This document shows positions 56,001 to 64,000 of a DNA stretch of 64,000 nt, one piece after another (within the stretch, counting starts at the first letter, position 1; each line of letters starts with the position of its first letter). Under the pieces are notes generated by a model. It was not told the origin of the DNA and made no database searches. It worked only from the letters and a program-made list of their open reading frames with translations. The stretch covers positions 92,784,435 to 92,848,434 of the forward strand of contig CM043958.1 in assembly GCA_014529385.2 (NCBI GenBank), in the 5' to 3' direction. The stretch comes from Adiantum capillus-veneris (Eukaryota; Streptophyta; Polypodiopsida; Polypodiales; Pteridaceae). The position numbers and the translations under genes are program-made.

Positions 56001-58833
56001 ATATTATTGTTCAAACAGCAAGGGAATTTTGTACGTTAAACCTGCTTGGATGAAGCATAAATTTTTTGTGATACTTTAGGTATACACAAAGATATTTTTG
56101 AAGAAATGATGGCTTATGACAGGTTTTGGTTCCCTGAGGGAGCTTGACCTGCTCTCTTACATATGCCATGTGGGAGCTAGAATGCGGGCGCCGAATGTGT
56201 GCTATGATTTTGTAATCATTTCCATGTATACATGAACTTGCATTGCACCAAATTTTTGGCTTGTGAATGGTTTAGTGCTTGGTTTCATTGGCATTATTGT
56301 TGCACTATAGGACAAATTCGTTTTGGCATGCAATATGAAATCATTCGAGAATTACATTGATGATATGCTCATCGAGACTTTGTGCTCGGACTTGATTAGC
56401 TTGTTGCGTGTTAGTGTCTGATTTGAATGCAAAAATCACTACATAACACTAACCATTGAAATTGCTCACATGACCATTGAATTATGATTGAGCATGATGT
56501 GGTGCATAGTTTGATCAAGAGCTTTTTACACTAAAAGACAAGTTCATTTTACATGCATGAAATTTCACTTTTAAAAACCAAAAGTTGCATTGACACTTGG
56601 TCGAGAGTGTGCATTGTTTGATACATTTTTAGTGCTTAATTCCAAAGAAAAATTCTTGCATAGCACTAACCATAGTGCTAGTTTGGATGACCATGAGATA
56701 GTAACAAGAGATCACTAAAGTTTGGATCTGGCATTGAGTGTACATTTTTACTACTTGCTTAAAATGTAAAAACCCTACATAGCACTAAAATTTGAGCTTC
56801 TTGAATGATCATGTGAGAGCGTGAAAATTTTGGGCTTATGATTGATTGAAATATTTTTAGTGCTTGTATTGGATGTTCATATGCTAAAAATCACTAACAA
56901 TTGAGCTTCATTTTGAAGGGGTGTGCCAGGCCGTGTGTGATTTCAAATGATCCAAGAAGGGGTCATCATTGCAATATTGAAAAATTTGGCTAATTAGAGC
57001 CATTCCAATTGTTTGGATTAAAGTTGTAATGCTAGCTCATAGCTTGTTCTAAAAATGAATTTTTTTTCATTTGAGCTAGTGTTTAGCCAAATTTTTGAGC
57101 TTTTAAAGTACAAATTTGGCTGGTAAGAGCCATTCATTTCCATTTCATTAAGTTGCAGTCATCTCTAGCTCAAAGATCACACTAAAAATTTGTAAAATTT
57201 ATGTGAGCTAGTTGTTAGCCAACTTTTTGAAAAGCTTTAAATTGAAAAATTCGGCTTTGAAGAGCCACTTCATTTCATCCAAAAGTTGCATTATTTTTTA
57301 GCTCTTGACTTATTTTTTCCATACTTCAAGTGAGCTAGAAACTAATCTACTTTGAATCATACATGAGAGATGATAAAAATTGCACTATTTGCTTATGTAG
57401 AAGCTCATTTTATCTCTCATGGTTGATATGTATGCATAAATTTGCTATCAAAGAGCATCATGTGCATAACCAAAGGCATTTTTTTCCCTTGGGTTTTTTC
57501 CCTTTGGCAAATTCGGGTATGCAAGACCCTAGCACTAGGTTTTCAATAATGGTTCTTGTGTGCTTTTTGCTTTTCAATAAAAGGCTTTGGAGCTTGTGTT
57601 TACACTTAGCTTCGAATCGGCTTCTTTTGCAAATAAAAAGATCAAGAGGCTTCTCTACAAAGGGGAGGTTTGCTCAAGGATGCACAAAGAGCATGAATAG
57701 GTGTAATCCTTCCATGATTTTTCTCTTTCTCATCTCTTCATTCTCTTGCTTGGTTTAAGTGAAACTTTTCTTCTAAGCTATGGTTTTTTTAATGTTCGAA
57801 AGCTAGGCTTTTTAAAGTTTCAACACTTTGCTTTGTGAAAATTAAACTCATTAAAAAAAATTAGGGCCTTGACCTCAGGTTAATGTACGTTCATTTTTTG
57901 CTAGTCCTAGATTCTTAGTGATAGTCGTAATACTCCATTCATTTTTGTCATGGCCTAGGGCTATGATTAGGCTTTAGTCTTTTTTAGTCCAATTGCCATA
58001 AACATCTCATAAAGGAAGTATTAAAAAATGTGCTAAAAAATGAATCATGAAGCATATAAGTGCCCAAAAAAGTAGCAAAAATGCTACTCAGGCACATGAA
58101 AATAAAAATTATATGTGATGTTGTGTCTAAGTGAGGCCTAGCGCTTTATTGGCACTTGGTAGGCAAGGGGAATCACCTTGGCTTGCTTGGTCAACGCCCT
58201 AAACCGATGCCCTGGGTTGATAGGGGTTAGCCGTCGCCTTGGTAAGCTAGTAGGCTTTTGGAACACCTTCTTGAGGGTTCAAGGAGCTGAGAGTCGCACC
58301 GAGACTTGCCTTGGGGTGGTAGCCTTGTGATTGTGCTTTAATTTTTCAATGAATGACTAAATCAAAACTTCCATGAGCTTCAAAAACTTTGACAATGTAC
58401 TAATAGATTAGGAGCTTTTTTATAGCCCGTAGACATTATAGACTTGAATGATTTATTAAGATTGTTCACATAGTTTTTAGGCTAGTAGGTTTATGAACTT
58501 GCATTAGCCTAGGGTCATAATTAATTGCTTGTGTTTCATGCATAAAACTAAAATTTCAAGTGGTTTAATCTTCACAATAGTTTGAGTATTTTTTTGCTTT
58601 ATGTTGTCTAGTTTTTGACTATGATTGACCCATCTTTTAGAAGCAAAAAAATCACTTCGCATGATTGTTCATTTATGCTTCATGTTTTAATCATTCTTGG
58701 TAGACTTTGATGCTCATTACTTGTTCTTATGTTTTGCAGCTCAATATTTCTTCCTTGGACTTGCTTTCTAACATGTCACCGTGTCTTGCTTCACCGGCAC
58801 ACGAGGGCGTGCGCCAAATTAGGAAGGGGGGAG
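53051..58833. other. Element I interior, non-coding
   Basis: 53100-54200 is AT-rich with a recurring GTGTGTGCCTAATT-like motif. 54890-55900 is GC-richer with AC-rich stretches (CACACACACA) and short chance ORFs. 56000-57365 is made of degenerate ~130-bp units. 57363-57758 holds a 131-codon ORF with no known domain. 58100-58330 is a GC-rich block of unknown nature. No gene is supported. Confidence 0.6.
56981..57365. repeat. Three degenerate ~130-bp tandem units
   Basis: Units beginning AAATTTGGCTAATTAGAGCC (56983), CAAATTTGGCTGGTAAGAGCC (about 57111) and AAAATTCGGCTTTGAAGAGCC (about 57243) share GAGCTAG-TTAGCCAA inner blocks. Weaker units with TTTTTAGTGCTT and CATAGCACTAA extend upstream to about 56280. 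Confidence 0.7.
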
Positions 58834-59780
58834 TGTTAGCAGCGGCTAACGGCTACACCAATTATGCACCAAGATGTGGATGTGCCATAGTGCACAATAT
58901 TTACTTTTCATTGTATAGGGCTTGGGCTCATTTAGGAGTGCCAAAGTTGTATGAATCTATGCTAGAGAGCTCACTTTATCCCATAGTTGAAGGGTTTGAG
59001 GCCCAAAACTATAAAAGAGCCCTATGCTTAATGAGAGGTCATTCTTGAGTGGTCCTTTTGAGAAATCTCTCCCTAGAGGAGGTCTTGATGGCCTAGCCTT
59101 TGAGCTTAATGCCCATGCTTAGAAGGTTAGTGCTAATCACATGTAATTAGTGTAATCCGCTCTTAATTAATCTAGTCTTCATTATGTTGTCAATCATGTT
59201 TCTCTACTTTCCTTCATTGTTCTGAAGTGTTGATCTTCTCTAATCTAACTCTTACTTATGCTAAGCTACTCCGATTAGTGTCCTTATCTAACTCTCTCGA
59301 TTAAGCGGAGTGGGTGTACTCGTGATTGAGGGATTAGAGTTGTCCTCTAATGGTGTGCTTGTGTGTGTGTAGGTTTAAGAAGCCTTGAGATTAATTTGAT
59401 TATGTGTGACTTGATTTGGACACCATGATGGGCATGGTTGGGGTGGCCGACTTGAATGCGATCTTGTGTGCTTAACCGTCAATGCATGTAATTAGAGTTG
59501 TGCTTGAGAGATTCCAAGATTAGTGTGTTTCACTTCGTTGCTTGATGTGTGTAGATGATTGCTTGAATTGATGCTTGATGTGCAATTAGCATTAGTTGTT
59601 TGGGCTGATTTCTATTTGCATTAGAGGATGCACGCTCTTGAATCCTCTCAATCTTTGCATCCGATGACGCTCTTGCACATTCTTTGTGTGATGCCTCCAA
59701 GCCCTAGCCGGGTCATGCTCTCTCTCTCCGGATAGATAGATTTTGTGGGAGATTGCCTATGCTATGGCGAGCCTCCAACA
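58834..59780 (+). repeat. 3' LTR of element I with TATA box
   Basis: 947 bp. A TATA box, CTATAAAAG, is at 59009-59017, about 180 bp into the LTR, a normal place for an LTR promoter. The ORF crossing its start (58707-59048) is not a gene. Confidence 0.85.
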
Positions 59781-60285
59781 AGAAGTCTCTTGATCTTTTT
59801 ATTTGCAGGAGAATGGCACACTACGAGTACTTGTGGTTGAGAATGATAGAGTCATTAGAACCAATGAAGCCATGTGAGTTCTTACAAATTACGCTCACGA
59901 AGCCTTCTATAGGTTCACCAACGGAGATCCTTATACCTTCTATAAGTGTGTAGAGTCCAATGCTTGGGATCATAAGAAACTCTATGCATTCACATATGCA
60001 GATACCCACGAAATGCAAGTTTTGATGGTAGATAAGTATGGACATGAGTACAAACTTGTCGATCCAATTGACCTAAAACAATTTACATACAAGGGTACTT
60101 TTATCTTTACATACTTTCAGCCAAAAACAATGCCAGAGCGTGATTCAGAGACAATTCCGATGGGGTTTTCTCCACGACAAGATTAGAGAGTGAGAGACGT
60201 CTTTGCTAGAACCATAAACTAGTTAGATTGGTAAGTGGACCACAATGATTAAGACCATATCAAGTAGCTCAATGTGTCAAACATC
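59781..60285 (+). pseudogene. H5 gag, right half
   Basis: Continues H5 after element I: NYAHEAFYRFTNGDPYTFYK, MQVLMVDKYGHEYKLVDPID, KQFTYKGTFIFTYFQPKTMP. It matches H1 38830-39200 closely, then decays and ends near 60285 (AATGTGTCAAA), where unrelated sequence leading into J begins. Confidence 0.82.
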
Positions 60286-60370
60286 AGTGGGAAGAGACAC
60301 CAACCCTTATTGAACACAATCAAACAACATAAGGAACCCTTACCTAATTATTTGCACTCCCCCTAGAGAG

Positions 60371-60830
60371 TCAAGGGAACACGATATTGTAGAGGTTGGG
60401 AGGTAATCCTAAGGCTAAACCCCTATCTTTGTCATCATCAAGAAAACCAAAGTCATCATCGGTGAGACCATATGTGCCATCCGTGTAATCATGTAACTCG
60501 TCCTCATCATTAGAGGCACAAATGTTCACTAAGAACATCACTAGACGTCTATACTCATCTTGGTCATTAGGGTAAGTTTGTGCAATCAGAGAGACGTCCT
60601 CTACTAAGTATGGATTGTTCGTGAGACGTATCAGCCATTCTAACTCCTCGATATTCCTCACATGCTAGTGTATCTACCAAATCCCATTCACATGCAAGCA
60701 CCGGGTAGACTATGTGAAACACTTGTGCAAAGTAAAGAGGGTACCTCTCACCCAAGGTAGGAGTGGATGACTCTATCATACTAGCTATATCTGTACACAC
60801 AAATAGATGATGGTTAGAGTGAAAATATTA
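60371..60830 (-). pseudogene. Acidic ORF at the 3' end of gypsy J, function unknown
   Basis: Two overlapping minus frames (60800-60567 and 60661-60371) read as one protein with a frameshift near 60650: LGERYPLYFAQVFHIVYPVL, NIEELEWLIRLTNNPYLVED and a Glu/Asp-rich end (ASNDEDELHDYTD). It sits downstream of J's protease-like region in the same orientation. I recognise no family. It could be an extra 3' ORF of J or a fragment of something else. Confidence 0.45.
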
Positions 60831-61086
60831 TAAGGATCATGTCAGAAGGTCGTGTCCTTGTGCATAATGTGTTTTAATGATTTTGGGTCATGTACTAGAA
60901 CTCTTAGGTTTCTAGATTTTTGTTTGGTGGCTCTTGGTTTTTTACTTTTTTATCTTGTTTTTGTGAGTATAAGGCTTTATATATACATTCCCTAAGATTG
61001 GGAGATTGAGAGGTCAGGGAGAAAGGTTAAGAGGGGAGTGAGTGAATGATGAATGTCAGCAAACACTTCCCCCTTCCTTCGGTAGA

Positions 61087-61930
61087 TCATACCTTTTGGA
61101 ATGATGTCGTCACCTTTTGAAACCAATTGTTCCAAGTTGTCTTGGGTGAAGACTTTGACCAATAGTTTTCAACTGCCCTAGGCATTTCATCTAGTTGCAA
61201 GGGTGGTAAGGTGCTCTCCCATGATTTTATTGGCAATGTTGTTGTAGGTGGTGAACTTACAACAGGAGGTGAAAACTCTTTTTTGTCTGTATGGATATGT
61301 ACAATGGTAGGTGGAGGTTGTGTCAAAGATTCTATGTCCGTGTATGAACTACCTGAAGAACAAGAAGCTTCATTCATTTTTTCTATGGTTTAGTTGAGCG
61401 AAACAAGCCTTTCTCGCTTGGGAACCCATACTAGCTCCGGATCCGGTGTATAGTGTTTTGTGATTTTTCCTTTCCCACGATCTTCCATCGGCCTTGTCAT
61501 CACAAGATTTGACTCACATGGGTCAGGTGATAGGTAAGAAACACAATTTACGTTTTGGCACCCAGATTTGATCATTTCCTTGATAGTAGCCTTGGGTTTC
61601 CAGTAGTCGTTTAGGAATCCAAAAGAACGTTTTCTTACATTTTTGGGAGCGAGTGGGGCGTTTCTTAAAAGGCTCTTGTTTTTTAGCACAACCATGGTCA
61701 CTAAAGAATCTTTAGAGACCTAGTTGTATGTTTTATTTGCTATGTTACGATGCGTCTTGTGCGTCTCTAGCTTTTGTTTCAACTACAGAAGTTGAAGCTC
61801 TAGAGAGTTGGGCTATAGGGACATATGGTTCAATCTCCTGGACATGCATTGTTTTTTGTTTTCTTTCCTCAGGATGTAATATTTCAGGGACTATGGCTTG
61901 AGTGACAAGGCTAAGAAGTTGTTTCTGTGT
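61087..61930 (-). pseudogene. Gypsy J C-terminal tail, Pro/Ser/Lys-rich
   Basis: Continuing J on the minus strand: 61701-61390 (basic; LVWVPKRERLV) and 61377-61087 (Ser/Pro-rich; PPTIVHIHTDKKEFSPPVVS). A stop at about 61390 separates them. Low complexity suggests a disordered extension. No domain recognised. Confidence 0.5.
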
Positions 61931-62709
61931 TGTGACACTCAGTGTCCCTCAATCAATAGTGCATTTGGTCGCTATCATCCATGTGCGTCCTAGGTTTATA
62001 TGACCTTCCATAGTTCCAACAGGCATGACCAAAAAGTCTTGAGCTACAACCCCGTTATCATAACTGACAGAAGTGTGTCAAATACCAAAAATCATTTTTT
62101 CTTGTTGACACCCTTGACTTGGATAGTACTCTTAGATAGGGATGGATTTCCCAATTGACACCACACTCCGTATGACAACATATTATATTTATCACCCATG
62201 TCTAACAAGACACTATATAGCACTTTCCCATAGGTGCTATTTAGTTCAATAGGGTATCTTAGAGGTGTGTCAGAGTCCAACCAATCATCCTCTGTTTCAA
62301 CATGGAATACATGTGTAACTCCAAGGTTTGCCTCTTGTTGGCGTCTTATGCGTTGTTGTCGCTCCTTAGCCTCACCTTGAGCTTGTATCTTCTTCAATTT
62401 TGTTTGTGCCTTGGCTGCCTTTTTTTTATGGATGGCACGTAGCTCGTCTTGGCTTAAAGGATCATAGTATCTTTTAAACTTACTCCCATTGAGGAATCCA
62501 ACGGTTTTAACTCCATCAAGAGTCTCCATGCGAATGGTACCTTGTGGGCTGATTTCACATACTCTATATGGTCCTTCTCCCGCATGTTGCAACCTTTTCT
62601 TCTTGTTTTGCACTCCATACATAAGGACTTTATCACCAACATTGATATCTTTGTTCTTTAGATGACAGTCAAACCCATTTCTTCCTCCTATCTTTCTCCA
62701 CAAGTGCAT
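61930..62709 (-). pseudogene. Gypsy J integrase C-terminus fused to an aspartic-protease-like domain
   Basis: The ORF 62709-62092 (205 codons) begins in the integrase C-terminal barrel (GDKVLMYG, GEGPYRVCEISPQGTIRMET, FLNGSKFKRYYDPLS). It runs through a Lys/Gln-rich coiled linker (AAKAQTKLKKIQAQGEAKER) and then reads PIELNSTYGKVLYSVLLDMG followed by DKYNMLSYGVWCQLGNPSLS. LLDMG stands where retropepsins have LLDSG. After a frameshift in an A-run (about 62095) the fold continues with AQDFLVMPVGTMEGHINLGR and TWM, the usual LGRPWM strand, to about 61930. Integrase inserts cDNA; the role of a protease-like domain here is unknown. Confidence 0.75.
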
Positions 62710-63443
62710 TTTGCACAGCTAATTGTCTTTTTTTATCGAATCTTTCAAGGATATATAAGCGCTCAACTAAAGGGTTACCATCCCAACCTTCTTGGGAAAG
62801 CTACACGCAAACTAAGAATTACAAACTCCCATGGCATAACTGCTTCTTGGCCATATACCATTTTGCATGGTGTACGATTGATAGAAACCTTGTAAGAAGT
62901 ATGGTAAGCCCATAGAACTGATGTCAGCTTCAAATCCCAATCTGTGCGATGAGCTTCCATTGTTTTAGTCAAGATAGAAATTAAGGTCTTGTTAGTGCTC
63001 TCAGCTTGGTCATTTGCTTGTGGGTGATGTGGTGTAGACTTATAGTAAGCTATCATGAAGTTTGTTGTGCGTTCCTTTATCACTCCATTTATAAAATGAG
63101 TACCATTGTCACTCACAATTTCAAAGGGACAACCAAATCTTGTAATAATGTTCTCAAAGAGAAACTTGGCAGTTGATTTTGCATCAGCCTTACGTGTCGC
63201 CCTGACTTTCGCCCACTTTGTCACATAGTCAGTGGCAATGATAATATATCTAGATTGAGTGTTACGAGCTGTCGGACTAATTGGGCCTACAAAGTCTAAA
63301 CCCCATTTTTATAAAGGTTGAGTCACTTTAACACGATGTAAGGGCATCTTATCCTTTTGTTGTGTGATCTTGTAATGTTGGCATTCATCGCATCCTTTTG
63401 CAAAAAGTGATGCATCCTTGAATAAGGTAGGCCACCAATAGCC
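62710..63443 (-). pseudogene. Gypsy J integrase zinc finger and catalytic core
   Basis: Minus strand: zinc finger end GYWWPTLFKDASLFAKGCDE with CQHYK (63443-63360), first Asp in KWGLDFVGPISP (about 63300), YIIIATDYVTKWAKVRATRK, second Asp in IVSDNGTHFINGV, and Glu in ANDQAESTNKTL (ORF 63224-62775). All three catalytic residues are visible. One stop sits at about 63312. The N-terminal His pair of the finger is cut off by copia K. This is the best preserved integrase in the window. Confidence 0.88.
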
Positions 63444-63615
63444 TGAAGGAGTACGAGCGAAAGTGCGACGCGAGAGAGAGCACGATAAGAAGAGCACGAC
63501 GATATGGTGAACTCGCTCTACTGTAATATGTAGAGCATAGTGAGTTATTATTAGGTTTTAACAAAAGAATATGTGTACATACCTGGCGACCCGCATTGGG
63601 CTTTATACCCCAACA
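63444..63615 (-). repeat. 3' LTR of copia K
   Basis: A compact LTR with TATAAAG only 9 bases from its start on the minus strand (plus-strand CTTTATA at 63601). Confidence 0.8.
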
Positions 63616-63704
63616 ACCTCCCACTTAAAGTCCAATGTGGTACTTTAAGTGTGAGAGAAGCTACTATACAAGCTAATATACAAGAGATGTAGAGAAGTGA
63701 TGTA

Positions 63705-64000
63705 CTACCCTACACCTAACTGCTTGCGAAAATGCGCAAAGCTCTCTGAGCGAAGTCCTTTCGTAAGTAGATCAGCAGGATTTTCTGTGGTGTGAACTTT
63801 GACAAGCTGAAGTTGCTTATCCTCGAGCATTTCCCTGATGAAATGATACTTCACATCCACATGCTTTGTCTTTGAGTGATAAACTGGATTGCGAGCCAAT
63901 TGTATAGCACTTTGACTATCACAATATAACACAGGCATCTCTTCTTTGATTCCCAAATCTGTTACTAGTCGATTAAGCCAAATTGATTCTTTGCATGCCT
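63705..64000 (-). pseudogene. Copia K RNase H, partial at window edge
   Basis: Reads IWLNRLVTDLGIKEEMPVLY, CDSQSAIQLARNPVYHSKTK and HVDVKYHFIREMLEDKQLQL, ending in NPADLLTKGL, the typical copia RNase H C-terminus. The frame is open from the window edge to 63705. It could belong to an intact element, but only this end is visible; hence only the fragment is called. Confidence 0.88.

Larger units (their letters stand above)
52469..59780 (+). mobile_element. Large non-coding LTR element I (LARD-like), nested in H5
   Basis: The 3' LTR is 58834-59780 (947 bp; TGTTAGCAGC...CTCCAACA), preceded by the purine tract AGGAAGGGGGGAG. The 5' LTR (52469-53028) lacks its first ~400 bp. The primer site TTGGCGCCGCTGTCGGGGAC at 53029 matches the Asp-tRNA type of Ty3/gypsy elements. 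The 5.8-kb interior has no gag or pol motif in any frame and is made largely of degenerate repeats. This fits a large retrotransposon derivative that depends on another element's proteins. Confidence 0.82.
63444..64000 (-). mobile_element. Copia K, 3' end only (runs off the window), nested in gypsy J
   Basis: The 3' LTR is 63444-63615 (172 bp; minus strand TGTTGGGGTATAAAG...CTCCTTCA). It is preceded inside by the purine tract AAGTGGGAGGT and then by the RNase H end. It lies in the integrase zinc finger of J. The expected target duplication partner of TAGCC (63439-63443) is beyond the window. The LTR start and purine tract resemble element D's. Confidence 0.85.

Noticed and set aside
58707-59048. 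113-codon plus-strand ORF
   Set aside because: It crosses the purine tract and the start of the 3' LTR of element I, so it is not a gene.

Overview
This window looks like repeat-rich intergenic DNA from a large land-plant nuclear genome. The evidence is nested Ty1/copia and Ty3/gypsy LTR retrotransposons with plant-type primer sites (initiator-Met and Asp tRNA), long GA/CT microsatellites, and Penelope-like retroelements (PLEs). A fern, lycophyte or similar large-genome plant would fit, but nothing here fixes the species. I found no convincing host gene, tRNA, rRNA or CRISPR. Every long reading frame I recognise is a decayed piece of a retroelement.

Layout. 1-5160: a minus-strand gypsy (G1) split at its RNase H by copia element A (950-4015), which has LTRs, a perfect 5-bp target duplication and an internal deletion. 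6295-19012: a plus-strand copia of the same family (B). It is interrupted by a non-autonomous copia D (8710-14750) and by a 1.2-kb solo LTR (14933-16127). D itself carries a MITE-like foldback and a large inverted duplication. 19013-23210: unassigned DNA with palindromic repeats. 23211-24790: gypsy G2.

24805-44354: gypsy-like gag fragment H4, then PLE copies P0 and P1. The P1 tail is split by a second copia compound, C inside E (31871-38459). The gag-protease unit H1 follows. 45080-48330: gypsy G3, a chromovirus lacking protease and RT. 48330-60285: fragment H2 (minus), PLE copy P2, and gag unit H5, which is split by a 7.3-kb non-coding LTR element I (LARD-like). 60300-63443: gypsy J. 63444-64000: the 3' end of copia K, which inserted into J and runs off the window.

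The most interesting points are four. (1) The PLE copies carry hammerhead-ribozyme-like motifs at the same place in their tails. (2) PLE and gag/protease (H) modules sit next to each other in the same orientation at three places, with a shared P-to-H junction in two, suggesting a composite or co-amplified unit. (3) In J, an aspartic-protease-like domain is fused downstream of the integrase C-terminus in one ORF. (4) The nesting history can be read from target duplications and LTR order, including an LTR-LTR recombination that explains the C/E compound.
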